From Saccharopolyspora erythraea (GTDB lineage: Bacteria; Actinomycetota; Actinomycetes; Mycobacteriales; Pseudonocardiaceae), in NCBI RefSeq assembly GCF_018141105.1, contig NZ_CP054839.1, positions 496,001 to 560,000 of the forward strand: a stretch of 64,000 nucleotides of DNA. The letters are read 5' to 3'. How positions within the stretch are numbered: the first letter of the stretch is position 1; each line of letters opens with the position of its first letter. The notes under the pieces were generated by a model. It was not told the origin of the DNA, made no database searches, and worked only from the letters and a program-made list of their open reading frames with translations. A program made the position numbers and the translations under genes. This document shows, in pieces, positions 21,467 through 30,892 of the stretch.

Positions 21467-22747
21467 CTAGTCGTTAAAGTCTGCAAGTTCGTCAAAATCA
21501 CTATGGCTGTCGAACTCAATGGATTCGGTGTTCTCGGAAGAGTCTGCGTCGTCATTGACTTCGGCGTCGCTATACTCCAGTTCTTCGTACTCCGGGTCAA
21601 AGAAGTCATGGTTATTGAACTCGGCTCGGTCCACGAATCTTCCCTCTTCGGGCACTTGGGGAAGACCTGTGATGGAAAAGTCAACCGGACGCCCACCATA
21701 AACCTCTGGGAAGTCGGCAGAATTCGCGAACCGCGCATCGTGAAAGCTGGCCGAAGCGGGTAGGTGGGAGGTTTTGAAGCTCGCTTGACTGCTGAAATTT
21801 GCGCCATCAAAGATGGCGTGCAATTCAAAGCGGGAACTATTGAAGTCCGCATTTGATTCAAAATGGACGGATTCGAAATGGGCAAGACTGCGGAAGTGTG
21901 CAAACTCAAAGCGGGCTTCATCGAAAAAATGAGCGTTGTTGAAATTTGCAACACTATTGAACACGGTATTGTGGAAGTTGGTTTCTCCGGTAAATTGCGC
22001 ACCATCGAGTTTTGCTCTTTGGACTTCACAAAAAGGAAGACTGAAGTCGGATAGGTGCGCACGAGATAGGTCGATGTCAACGGGGCCCCAGAATTTTGCG
22101 TTGGCGGACCCAGATTTGCCTGTAGTGTATGGCCTGAGGCGGTCGGCTAGGATTTGTTGCGCGGTAGTTCTGACCTGCATTTCCTCGTGGCTGTAGTGCT
22201 GGTCTTCTTGTTGATTGTCGCCAGGTGGTGTTCTTGGCATTCGAAGATAAGCGCAGATTAGGTTTACCATCGTTTGTCGGTGTTCTTCATGGCTGTCGGC
22301 AAGTCGTTCAAGTGCGTATAGGCCAGCCAGGCGGACTGGGGCTTTATCGCTGCCGAGTTGCTCGGCAGCTGCATTGTAAAGCTCGGTGATGCGAGTTTCG
22401 AGAGCGTCGTGCCGGTTGTCGGCGGCTACTTGCTCCTGGTGTGACTTCGTTTCGGCGGCAACTTGTTCCTGGAGATGGTGCGCCTTTTCCTTCTGCTTGA
22501 GGTCGAGTTCGGTGTAGCGTTGCCGACGGGCGGCGAGAATGAGGGCTACCCCGCCGCCGGTGCCAATGCCGAGGCTGCCAGCCGTGCGGATGATGTCGAG
22601 CGTGGTGCGTGGGCCATCGCCTCGAAAGAGCCAGAGAAGCAAGGCGCCCGAGCCCAGGGTGATTGCTACGACAAGCGCTCCGACCCAGTAGATGGTTCGG
22701 GTCTGGAGCACGCCCGATTCGATGTCCGTTTCCGGCTTGGTCGCCAT
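21467..22747 (-). CDS. Membrane-anchored pentapeptide-repeat protein
   Basis: The protein has 426 residues with two N-terminal membrane helices (about 18-40 and 52-73), a charged coiled coil (about 75-125), a helical linker, and then pentapeptide repeats (about 210-345) of the A(D/N)F/L-x-x type such as ANFNNAHFFDEARFEFAHF. It ends in a very acidic tail. Repeats of this kind form a right-handed beta-helix. Actinobacterial proteins of this build recur on mobile DNA, and their role is unknown. I start at the ATG at 22747. Base composition is clearly AT-richer than that of the neighbours. Confidence 0.85.
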   Translation of the reverse strand: MATKPETDIESGVLQTRTIYWVGALVVAITLGSGALLLWLFRGDGPRTTLDIIRTAGSLGIGTGGGVALILAARRQRYTELDLKQKEKAHHLQEQVAAETKSHQEQVAADNRHDALETRITELYNAAAEQLGSDKAPVRLAGLYALERLADSHEEHRQTMVNLICAYLRMPRTPPGDNQQEDQHYSHEEMQVRTTAQQILADRLRPYTTGKSGSANAKFWGPVDIDLSRAHLSDFSLPFCEVQRAKLDGAQFTGETNFHNTVFNSVANFNNAHFFDEARFEFAHFRSLAHFESVHFESNADFNSSRFELHAIFDGANFSSQASFKTSHLPASASFHDARFANSADFPEVYGGRPVDFSITGLPQVPEEGRFVDRAEFNNHDFFDPEYEELEYSDAEVNDDADSSENTESIEFDSHSDFDELADFND

Positions 22748-22797
22748 GTAGATCATGGTGCCAACGCAGCCGGGCGGGTGGCGTCGAAATCGCGGAA

Positions 22798-22835
22798 ACG
22801 CCCGCTCTCGCCAACGGTACCGACGGAGCGGGCGT
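22798..22835 (-). terminator. 10-bp stem terminator
   Basis: ACGCCCGCTC (22798-22807) pairs with GAGCGGGCGT (22826-22835). It lies just after the stop of the gene at 22853 (minus strand) and before the pentapeptide gene. Confidence 0.55.
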
Positions 22836-22852
22836 GATACGAGCGTCGCAGG

Positions 22853-23608
22853 TTAGGCAGGCTGGTACTGCTGCGCGGGAGTGCTGAGCTCGGCGCGGAT
22901 AGCGTCGCGTTGCTGTTCGGCGAGCTGGACGGCGACGGCATCGCCGATTCCGGTCTGTCGGCCTGCCGTCTCGCTGACGAGGCGGTCGAGGTGGGCGTCG
23001 GCGACCGGCCCGTCTGCCTCGACTCGGAGTCGCAGCGTGGCGGCGGAGCCCGGTCCGTTGTCGTTGCCGAGTGTTCGTTCCAGCGAGAGCTGGAGTGCGT
23101 GCGTGACGTGGCCGAGGTCGAGCGGTTCGCCGGCGTTGCCATTCATGGCGTGGGTGATGGTTCTCGTCGACTCCACGTAGGCAGGGAGTTCGGCGGCGAT
23201 GGCCTGCACCGTGGCACCGTCGCCGTTCCTCTCTACGTTGGCGAGGACGGACTGCCAGCTACGGCCCGCTTCGAGCATCGGCCGAACGCGGTCCCATGCG
23301 CGTTTCTCGTGGGTTGCGGTGAGCAATTGCGCGGCAGTGTTGCCGGTCGGCTGCTCCAACTCGTGAGCCGCAGTCAGCACGGCCTCACGGGCGGCATCTG
23401 CGCGTCGGTGTAGCTGTTTGGCTTCGGTGGCAGCCTCGGCGCGTGCCTGCTCGATCAGCTTGGCGCGGTAGTCCTCGGCGTACCGCTCGTCGGTGCGAAG
23501 CGCGGAGATGCGATCGGCGAGGCGGGTGCGGATGCGGGTGGCTTCGTCGCCGATGCGGGCGAGGGTGGCGAGTGCATCTTGGCGCTGGCGCAAGGTGGTT
23601 CGAGGCAT
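22853..23608 (-). CDS. Helical phage-like protein
   Basis: The protein has 251 residues, almost entirely charged helix (RLADRISALRTDERYAEDYR) with a Gln-rich end. It resembles phage scaffold or structural accessory proteins in composition only. The ATG at 23608 follows AAAGGA. It is the last of four minus-strand genes (24653 to 22853) whose order, HTH protein first, recalls the start of a phage morphogenesis block. Confidence 0.6.
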   Translation of the reverse strand: MPRTTLRQRQDALATLARIGDEATRIRTRLADRISALRTDERYAEDYRAKLIEQARAEAATEAKQLHRRADAAREAVLTAAHELEQPTGNTAAQLLTATHEKRAWDRVRPMLEAGRSWQSVLANVERNGDGATVQAIAAELPAYVESTRTITHAMNGNAGEPLDLGHVTHALQLSLERTLGNDNGPGSAATLRLRVEADGPVADAHLDRLVSETAGRQTGIGDAVAVQLAEQQRDAIRAELSTPAQQYQPA

Positions 23609-23633
23609 GGTTCGGTGTCCTTTCGAGTGTTGA

Positions 23634-23939
23634 TCAGTTGTTGAATCGGGGGTAGTTGAATCGTGGGCCTGGTTCGGCGCCGTCTTGCACAGCGACCGCA
23701 GGTCGGCGTGGGTCCTGTGCTTCCATCGCAGCGACACGTTCGAAGTGGTTGTCCGGTGGAATCTGGTCGGCTTCGACGGTGTAGCCGCGCTGGCGGAAGT
23801 AGTCGGGGAACCGTCTGTAGGTCTCAGCGTCGAGGTAGGCGACGCCGTGGACGAACCAGAACGTGTCGGGTTGGTCGAGCTGGAACGGGCCGTGAACAAG
23901 TCGGCGGCCGGGGGCGGTGATCCGGTAGTAGCTGGGCAT
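23634..23939 (-). CDS. Small phage-like hypothetical protein
   Basis: The protein has 101 residues beginning MPSYYRITAPGRRLVHGPFQ. The ATG at 23939 follows AGGAGG with 8-bp spacing, so translation is very likely. It is rich in aromatic residues and has no recognised motif. It lies 25 bp before the helical gene. Confidence 0.65.
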   Translation of the reverse strand: MPSYYRITAPGRRLVHGPFQLDQPDTFWFVHGVAYLDAETYRRFPDYFRQRGYTVEADQIPPDNHFERVAAMEAQDPRRPAVAVQDGAEPGPRFNYPRFNN

Positions 23940-24012
23940 CGTGTTTACCTCCTGGTGTCGGATCGGATTCGCTGTCCGCTGAGCTGTCGTGGTTCAGGGC
24001 GTAGGTAAACGG

Positions 24013-24246
24013 TCAGGTCGAGCGCTGTTCGGTGTCGAGAAGGTCGGCGCGGAGTAGGGCGAGCACTTGGTTGCGGTCGGCGTGGTGGCTGATCGCTGCG
24101 GCCGTGACTGTCGCGAGTCCGACCAGCAGGTCGCGGGCGTCGTCGAGGTCCAGGTCGTCGACCAGGACCTCGAGCCCGTTGTGGTCTCCGGCGGTGGCGG
24201 CGGTGACGATCGCCCACACCTGCCGCTCGGCGTCGGCCGGTGTCAT
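24013..24246 (-). CDS. Small helical hypothetical protein
   Basis: This 77-residue acidic helical protein (VLVDDLDLDDARDLLVGLAT) has a start that overlaps the previous stop (ATGA). It belongs to the same coupled unit as the HTH gene at 24243. The function is unknown. Confidence 0.65.
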   Translation of the reverse strand: MTPADAERQVWAIVTAATAGDHNGLEVLVDDLDLDDARDLLVGLATVTAAAISHHADRNQVLALLRADLLDTEQRST

Positions 24247-24653
24247 GCCGAGTCCGTCTGGGTATAGGCGATGCCAAGGCCGGCGGCGAGCTGTCCGAGC
24301 ATGGAACGGGCCGCCTCTGTTCCCTCAGTCGCGGTGTCCACAGTGAATATGCGTACGTGGGCAGAGGCCAGCGACGACACCGTTTTGGCGGCGTAGGCGA
24401 GGTCCTGCGCGTTCTTCGATTTCCACAGAGCGGCGCGAGCGTGCTCGATGTCGTCGAGCAGACCGGCGGCGGCCTCGGCTCGACGGCGGCGTACGTCGAC
24501 CACCTTGGCCTGCGTCGCGGCTGCGGTCCGGGATCGGTCGCCGGGTAGTCCGGCGGCTTTGCAGATGCGAGACACGCTCGACGGGCTGATCCCTACTTCG
24601 CGGGCGAGCTCAGCGCGCCTGCCCCCAACGGCTCGCATCCGGTGAACCCGCAC
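24243..24653 (-). CDS. HTH protein, possibly a terminase-small-subunit-like protein
   Basis: The protein has up to 136 residues. A homeodomain-like HTH (RRAELAREVGISPSSVSRIC) lies at the N-terminus, followed by long helices. This build is seen in small terminase subunits and in simple regulators. The start may be the GTG at 24653 or the ATG at 24638. It is the first gene of a four-gene unit. The terminase idea is weak because no large subunit is present. Confidence 0.6.
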   Translation of the reverse strand: MRVHRMRAVGGRRAELAREVGISPSSVSRICKAAGLPGDRSRTAAATQAKVVDVRRRRAEAAAGLLDDIEHARAALWKSKNAQDLAYAAKTVSSLASAHVRIFTVDTATEGTEAARSMLGQLAAGLGIAYTQTDSA

Positions 24654-24838
24654 CCCGCAACGGAACCCGAAAGGGCTTCGTCGTCACTTGATGTCAGTGG
24701 TGGTGCGGCCGCGTATCCCCATCGGTGGATGCGGGGACCACCTTCGACGGAGATCGTCGATCTTGGATTGCGGGGCCAATGGCGGCGGCAGAGGCTTCCA
24801 CGTGCCAAACCCCGCTATCCACTCTTGCAGGAGGAACC

Positions 24839-25105
24839 GTGTCTCGCACCGCACTCCGCTGGACCGTCGCCGCCACCGCCGCAGCCGCGCTGACCCTCGG
24901 CGGCGGCACCGCCGCCTTCGCCCAGGAGCTCACGATCCGGCCGGCGAACTCGACCCAGCCGGGGAGCCTCCTCCTCGCGGTCGACCTGGGTCCGGAGTAC
25001 CACTTCCACACCGCGCCGCAGAGCACGCAGACCAGGCCGGCCGCGACCGCGACCGCGACGAGCAACAACACCAGGCCCGCGCAGGTCTCCGGCTTCGCCG
25101 TCTGA
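24839..25105 (+). CDS. Small secreted protein
   Basis: The protein has 88 residues: a clear Sec signal peptide (hydrophobic core about 8-26, cleavage after TAAFA) and a short mature part ending NNTRPAQVSGFAV. The GTG at 24839 follows AGGAGG. High GC and codon use resemble the host, so this seems to be the first gene beyond the island. It may have been near the MBOAT gene originally, but its role is unknown. Confidence 0.65.
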   Translation: MSRTALRWTVAATAAAALTLGGGTAAFAQELTIRPANSTQPGSLLLAVDLGPEYHFHTAPQSTQTRPAATATATSNNTRPAQVSGFAV

Positions 25106-25131
25106 GCTCTGCCCACGCCCTCCCAGGCCAA

Positions 25132-25172
25132 CGCACGCCCCGGCCCGCGCCGCACGCGGACCGGGGCGTGCG
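25132..25172. terminator. 12-bp stem terminator
   Basis: CGCACGCCCCGG (25132-25143) pairs with CCGGGGCGTGCG (25161-25172) after the small secreted protein gene. Confidence 0.6.
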
Positions 25173-25244
25173 GCGTTCGCGGGCCCGGTGTGAATTGGGC
25201 GGGTTTCGCCGTTCGGCGCCGATCAGGCCCGCTAACGTGAAACC

Positions 25245-26525
25245 GTGCCGGTGAACCATCCGACGGAGCTGCCCGCGGTCCACGAAGCGTGGTTGCCGCG
25301 CGAGCACCCGCTGCACCGGCCCCGCCACGGCCGCCGCCAGCTCACGGCGCTGGTGTGCGCGCTGCTCTTCTTCTCCGCGCCGGTGCTCTCGTGGCTGTTC
25401 GGCGCCCGCGCCGAGCCGCTGGAGAACCGGCCGCTGGCCGCCTTCCCCAGCATCACCGACGGCTGGGGCGTGCTCACCGGGCTCAACCCGTGGGCGACGG
25501 AGAACCTGCCGTTCCGCAAGAACGCCGTCCAGTCGGTCGACGCGCTCAGCCGCGGGGTGTTCGGCGAGCCCGCGCGGCTGGAGGGCGGCTCGCATACCTC
25601 ACCGATCGGCACCGGGCAGGTCGACGCCAAGCCGCCGCTGGACGAGACCGTCTTCCCCAACGTCATCGAGGGCAAGAACGGCTGGCTCTACCTCGGCCAC
25701 GACGTGTCCTACCGCTGCGTGCCGAAGATGGAGCTGGACCGGGTGATCGCGGGGCTGAAGCGGTGGCGCTCGGTCGTCGAGGCGTCCGGACGCAGGTTCC
25801 AGCTCGTGATCGCCCCGGACAAGTCCACCGTCTACCCCGAGAACATGCCGGACTCCTACCCCGGGCAGGACTGCTCGGCGAAGGCGCAGGCGGAGTTCTG
25901 GCGCCGGGTGCCCGCGGCGACCGGCGCCATCGACATGCGCGGTCAGCTGCGCCAGGTCGCCGAGCGCAACGGGCGCCCGATCTACCACGACATCGACACG
26001 CACTGGACGCACGAGGGCGGCGTCGCGATGACCTACCAGCTCGCCGAGCGCCTCCGGCCGGGCACGACCGCGACCTGGAAGGTGCTGCCCAGCCGCCAGT
26101 ACGACCACAGCGCCGACATCCCCGACCTGCTCGGCCAGGACCGGACCGTGCCGATCCAGGCGTACTCGCTGGCACCGGACGGCGGCGCCGACAACACCCG
26201 GTTCCAGGCGAGCAACTTCCACCAGCCGCTGCACCTGTCCTCGCCGCCGAAGCCGGGGATGATCGACCGGCCGATGCGCATGGTCGGCGACTCGTTCAGC
26301 CAGTTCGCCAGCCCCTACCTCGCGGCGGCCTTCACCGACGTCACCATCGCCCACCCCGACACCGTCGCGGAGAACCCGCAGGCCATGGGCTCGCTGCTGG
26401 CCGAGGGCGAGATCGTCACCTTCGAGCTGTCCGAGCGGTTCGTGGCCGGCGGCCGATACGCGATGCTCGACCCGGCCGTCGCCGACCAGGCCGGCGCGGT
26501 GCTCGCCCAGCACCCCGTCCGCTGA
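25245..26525 (+). CDS. AlgJ/AlgX-like SGNH acetyltransferase-associated protein
   Basis: The protein has 426 residues. An N-terminal membrane anchor (about 33-52) is followed by an AlgX/AlgJ-type domain with the Asp-x-His motif DTHWTHEG (Asp251, His253) and the nucleophile motif GDSFSQF (Ser350), the triad of SGNH O-acetyl-transfer proteins. These partners receive acetyl groups exported by an MBOAT protein, here probably the product of the gene at 196-1629. No Shine-Dalgarno sequence precedes the GTG; TAACGT lies 6 bp upstream, so the transcript may be leaderless. The physical split by mobile DNA is notable. Confidence 0.88.
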   Translation: MPVNHPTELPAVHEAWLPREHPLHRPRHGRRQLTALVCALLFFSAPVLSWLFGARAEPLENRPLAAFPSITDGWGVLTGLNPWATENLPFRKNAVQSVDALSRGVFGEPARLEGGSHTSPIGTGQVDAKPPLDETVFPNVIEGKNGWLYLGHDVSYRCVPKMELDRVIAGLKRWRSVVEASGRRFQLVIAPDKSTVYPENMPDSYPGQDCSAKAQAEFWRRVPAATGAIDMRGQLRQVAERNGRPIYHDIDTHWTHEGGVAMTYQLAERLRPGTTATWKVLPSRQYDHSADIPDLLGQDRTVPIQAYSLAPDGGADNTRFQASNFHQPLHLSSPPKPGMIDRPMRMVGDSFSQFASPYLAAAFTDVTIAHPDTVAENPQAMGSLLAEGEIVTFELSERFVAGGRYAMLDPAVADQAGAVLAQHPVR

Positions 26526-27404
26526 TCAGGCGGGCACGGGGGTGCGTGTGAGGCGGCGCAGCCGCAGGTTGCCCACCACGCGGCACACCAGGTAGATCAC
26601 GAACGAGATGATCGTGACGAACGCGCTGACCGGGGCACCGGGCGCCAGCGACAGCACGATGCCGCCGAGCACGGCGACCTCGGCGAACACGACCGCCAGC
26701 AGCGTCGCCTTGACCGGGCTCGCGGTCACCCTGGCCGCCGCCGCGCCCGGCGTCACCATGAGCGCGAGCACCAGCAGCGCACCCACGGTGTAGACGCCGA
26801 GCGCGGTCGCGACACCGACCAGCACCGCGAACAGCGGTGTGAGCACCCGCGCCGGGACACCGCGCGCCGCCGCGACGTCGGGGTCGACGCTGGCGAACAG
26901 CAGCGGCCGGTAGACGAAGGCGAGCACCAGCAGCACCGCGGCGGCGCAGCTGGTCAGCAGCACGACGTCGGAGGAGTCCACGCCCACGATCTGCCCGACC
27001 AGCAGGCTGAACTTGTTCGAGGTGCGCTCCGGGTTCATCCACAGCAGCAGCACGCCGAGACCGAGCCCGAACGACAGGATCGCGCCGATCACCGAGTCGC
27101 GTTCGGTCCCGCGCTGCCCGAGCAGGCCCAGCAGCAGCGCCGCCACCACCGCGCCCGCCAGCGCGCCGACCCCGACCCCGACCCCGATCAGCAGCGCCGC
27201 CGCGGCACCGGTGAACGCCAGCTCGGCGGTGCCGTGCACGGCGAACGACATCTTGCGCGCCACCACCAGCGGGGCCAGGACCCCGGAGACCAGGCCGAGC
27301 GCGGCGGCGGCCAGCAGGGCCTGCTGGACGAACGGGTAGCCGAGCAGGCTCGACGTCGTCTCGAAGTCGAACAGCTTGCCCATCGCGTCGATCAGAGTGT
27401 TCAC
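26526..27404 (-). CDS. Zinc/manganese ABC transporter permease (ZnuB-like)
   Basis: The protein has 292 residues with about eight membrane helices and belongs to the ABC-3 permease family (GVLAPLVVARKMSFAVHGTA near residue 40 is typical). It would form the channel for zinc with the ATPase encoded upstream. The GTG at 27404 overlaps the ATPase stop as GTGA. The operon order is lipoprotein, ATPase, permease. Confidence 0.92.
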   Translation of the reverse strand: MNTLIDAMGKLFDFETTSSLLGYPFVQQALLAAAALGLVSGVLAPLVVARKMSFAVHGTAELAFTGAAAALLIGVGVGVGALAGAVVAALLLGLLGQRGTERDSVIGAILSFGLGLGVLLLWMNPERTSNKFSLLVGQIVGVDSSDVVLLTSCAAAVLLVLAFVYRPLLFASVDPDVAAARGVPARVLTPLFAVLVGVATALGVYTVGALLVLALMVTPGAAAARVTASPVKATLLAVVFAEVAVLGGIVLSLAPGAPVSAFVTIISFVIYLVCRVVGNLRLRRLTRTPVPA

Positions 27405-28270
27405 GCCTGTTCCGCCTCGTGCACGTGGCAGCCTTCCTCGTCGACGCCGCTGACGACCAGCCTGCCGCCGACCCTGGCCACCTCGATCCTGGTCCCGTAG
27501 AGCTCGGAGAGCGTCTCGGAGTTCATGACCTCGTCCGGGGTGCCGATCCGGAAACGCCCGTCGACCAGGTACAGGACCCGGTCGACCAGCGGCAGCACCG
27601 GGTTCAGCTCGTGGGTGACGAACAGGACCGCCGCCCCGGCGTCCCGCGCCTGCTGGGAGATGAGCCTGCTGACCTTGCGCTGGTGCGAGATGTCGAGCGA
27701 GAGCAGCGGCTCGTCGCACAGCAGCACCGCAGGGTCGCTCACCAGGGCCTGGGCCACCCGCAACCGCTGCTGCTCCCCGCCGGAGAGCAGCCCGAGCGGC
27801 ATCTTGGCGTAGGCGGTGGCATCGACCGCGCGCAGCGCGTCGTCGACCCGCCGCCCGCGCTCGCGGCGCTGCCGGATGCCCATGCCCCAGTGGTGGCCGT
27901 CGAGCCCGAAGCCCACCAGGTCCCGTCCGCGGACGGTGAGGGTCGCGTCCACCGCTCGCTGCTGCGGGATGTAGCCGATCCTGGCGCTGCCCCGGTGCGC
28001 GGGCGCACCGGCGACCTCCACGGAGCCGGAGCTCAGCGGCTGGAGGCCGAGCAGGACCCGCAGCAGGCTGGTCTTGCCGGAGCCGTTGGGTCCCAGCACC
28101 GCCAGGAACTCGCCCGGTTCGACGTCGAGGTCCAGCCCGTCCCAGAGCATGCGTGCGCCATAGGAGAGCTGCGCGCCGCGCAGGCGGACGGCGGGCGCGC
28201 GGTGCGGTGCGCGGTCGGCCACCGCGGTGCTGTCTTTGCCGGTGTGCCTGGCGTCGGATTCGGCGGTCAT
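27401..28270 (-). CDS. Zinc/manganese ABC transporter ATPase (ZnuC-like)
   Basis: The protein has 289 residues with Walker A GPNGSGKT, signature LSGGEQQR, Walker B VLLCDEP and the switch histidine in FVTHE. The N-terminal 30 residues are an extra polar extension and the C-terminus has a His/Cys pair (GCHVHE) that could sense metal. It powers uptake with the permease at 26526 and the binding lipoprotein at 28298. Confidence 0.93.
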   Translation of the reverse strand: MTAESDARHTGKDSTAVADRAPHRAPAVRLRGAQLSYGARMLWDGLDLDVEPGEFLAVLGPNGSGKTSLLRVLLGLQPLSSGSVEVAGAPAHRGSARIGYIPQQRAVDATLTVRGRDLVGFGLDGHHWGMGIRQRRERGRRVDDALRAVDATAYAKMPLGLLSGGEQQRLRVAQALVSDPAVLLCDEPLLSLDISHQRKVSRLISQQARDAGAAVLFVTHELNPVLPLVDRVLYLVDGRFRIGTPDEVMNSETLSELYGTRIEVARVGGRLVVSGVDEEGCHVHEAEQA

Positions 28271-28297
28271 GTCGCAGTCATCTCAGCGTTCGCGGGG

Positions 28298-29443
28298 TCA
28301 GGGTTTGCGGTTCAGGGCGGCGTCCAGCGCGGAGATCTGGGCGTTCATCCACTGCACGTAGGTCTGGCCCTCGGGCAGCACCTCGGTCATCTCCACGACC
28401 GGGATCCGATTTTCCTCCGCGGCCTTTCGCACCGACTCGGTGACCGGCGACTCGGTCTGCGGGTTGTAGACCAGGGCGCCTGCCTGGCCGCTGCGGACCG
28501 CGTTCTGGACCTCGGCGACGGCGGCCGCGGACGGGTCGGACTCCGACTCGATGGCGTTGACGAAGGCGGGCGGGGTGATGTCGGTCAGCTTCGAGTCCTC
28601 GATCAGGTAGTGCGCGACGGGCTCGGTGACGATCACCTTCTTGCCCTGGTGCGCCGCGGCGATCTGCTCGACGCGGCCCTCCAGGCCGTGGACGTCCTGG
28701 GCGAAGCGGCCGGCGGCGTCGGTGAACGCCTGGGCGTTGGCGGGCTGGAGCCTGCCGAGCTCCTGGGCGATGCGGTCGGCGACCCCGTGCACGAGGTGCA
28801 GGTCGTACCAGACGTGCTCGTTGCCAGAGTGGTCGTGGCCGTGCTGGTGACCGTGGCTCTCGGCGGGAGCGGGTGCTGGCGGCTCGCCGTGACCGTGGTC
28901 CTCGGCGGGAGCGGGCGCGGGCTGCTCGCCGTGGCCGTGCTCGTCGCCCGGAGCGGGCGCGGGGTGCTCGTGACCTTCTCCCGGCGTGCCGTGGTCGTGC
29001 TCGTCGGCCGGGGGCTGCGGCTGACCGGGCGCGGGCGGCTGCTCGCCGTCGGCCGGTGCCTCCGGCACCGACACCGCCTCGACGGTGGGCTTGGGCTGAC
29101 CGGCGAGGATCTGCTCGACGAACTCGTCGTAGCCACCGCCGTTGAGCACCACAAGGTCGGCGTCGCTGACCTTGGCGGCGTCCTGCGGGGTGCTCTCGTG
29201 CGAGTGCGGGTCGGCGTTGGGGTCGTTGATCAGCGACTCGACCTCGACGTGGTCGCCGCCGACCGCCTGTACGACGCTCGCCCAGACGCTGGTCGAGGCG
29301 ACCACCTTGACCTTGCCGTCGGCGGCGGAAGACCCCTGCTGACCCGCGCCGCAGCCGGTCATCGCCAGCGCTGCCGCGGTGACGCCCACCAGCGCGGTGC
29401 AGGCGCGGGGGAGGCGTCTGGTCTTGGGATGGCTGGCGGTCAT
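28298..29443 (-). CDS. Zinc-binding lipoprotein of an ABC transporter (ZnuA-like)
   Basis: The protein has 381 residues. A lipoprotein signal with lipobox MTGC is followed by a cluster A-I binding domain split by a long His/Asp/Pro-rich loop (about 145-215, units such as EHGHGEQPAPAPAEDHGHG), typical of zinc rather than manganese binders. Metal ligands are expected in PHSHE, EHVWYD and the late glutamate/aspartate region. The ATG at 29443 is preferred to one 15 bp upstream. A Zur-like palindrome lies 50 bp ahead. Confidence 0.92.
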   Translation of the reverse strand: MTASHPKTRRLPRACTALVGVTAAALAMTGCGAGQQGSSAADGKVKVVASTSVWASVVQAVGGDHVEVESLINDPNADPHSHESTPQDAAKVSDADLVVLNGGGYDEFVEQILAGQPKPTVEAVSVPEAPADGEQPPAPGQPQPPADEHDHGTPGEGHEHPAPAPGDEHGHGEQPAPAPAEDHGHGEPPAPAPAESHGHQHGHDHSGNEHVWYDLHLVHGVADRIAQELGRLQPANAQAFTDAAGRFAQDVHGLEGRVEQIAAAHQGKKVIVTEPVAHYLIEDSKLTDITPPAFVNAIESESDPSAAAVAEVQNAVRSGQAGALVYNPQTESPVTESVRKAAEENRIPVVEMTEVLPEGQTYVQWMNAQISALDAALNRKP

Positions 29444-29490
29444 CGGCTGCTCCTCCAAGGCGGCGTCGCGTCCCGGTGGGGCTCGAAACG

Positions 29491-29507
29491 CTAACGGAAA
29501 CCGTTGT
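29491..29507. promoter_or_regulatory. Zur-like operator
   Basis: TAACGGAAACCGTTGTCA contains AACGG-AAA-CCGTT, an inverted repeat with the spacing seen in actinobacterial Zur boxes. Its place before the zinc transporter operon supports repression by zinc-bound Zur. The match to a consensus is by eye. Confidence 0.55.
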
Positions 29508-29571
29508 CATGTGCAGCCTACGCGGAGCGACACGCGTGATTCCACCGACCGGGTGGTGTTGTGGGAAAGAC

Positions 29572-29602
29572 GACGCCCCCGTCGCAGCGCAACGGGGGCG
29601 TC
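29572..29602 (-). terminator. Intrinsic terminator after the sugar ATPase
   Basis: GACGCCCCCGT pairs with ACGGGGGCGTC around a 9-nt loop. On the minus strand it is followed by CGTCTTTCCC. Confidence 0.7.
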
Positions 29603-29620
29603 GGGCGGAACTCGGCCGAG

Positions 29621-30706
<1,086 letters not shown>

Positions 30707-30873
30707 GTGTGACGCACCTTTCACAACGCAGGTCCGGTCAAACTAGCTTCGAAATCGGTAAAGGTCAGCCCCCGCGCAGAAAGAACCTCGGAGAGTGACG
30801 GCCGTGTTTCTCTGCGTACATGGGATGTGACCTTCGTGGAATATGCGTGATCGGTGCTTCTCCAGCCAGTACT

Positions 30874-30888
30874 GAACCGTTACGGTTC
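30874..30888. promoter_or_regulatory. LacI-type operator overlapping the regulator start
   Basis: GAACCGT-T-ACGGTTC is a perfect inverted repeat with a central base, ending 4 bp before the ATG of the LacI gene. TACGGT inside it could be the -10 of a leaderless transcript, so binding would block the regulator's own gene. Confidence 0.65.
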
Positions 30889-30892
30889 CTCC

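Larger units (their letters stand above)
14827..24700. mobile_element. Second accessory island, no visible integrase
   Basis: This block lies between attR and the first host-like gene at 24839. It has mosaic base composition (AT-rich near 20900-22750), many orphan small genes, HTH regulators of the mobile-element kind, a type VII effector-like triad and four phage-like genes on the minus strand. I found no integrase and no third copy of the 14-bp core, so its right boundary is approximate. It may be a decayed element that accumulated at the same site. Confidence 0.55.
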
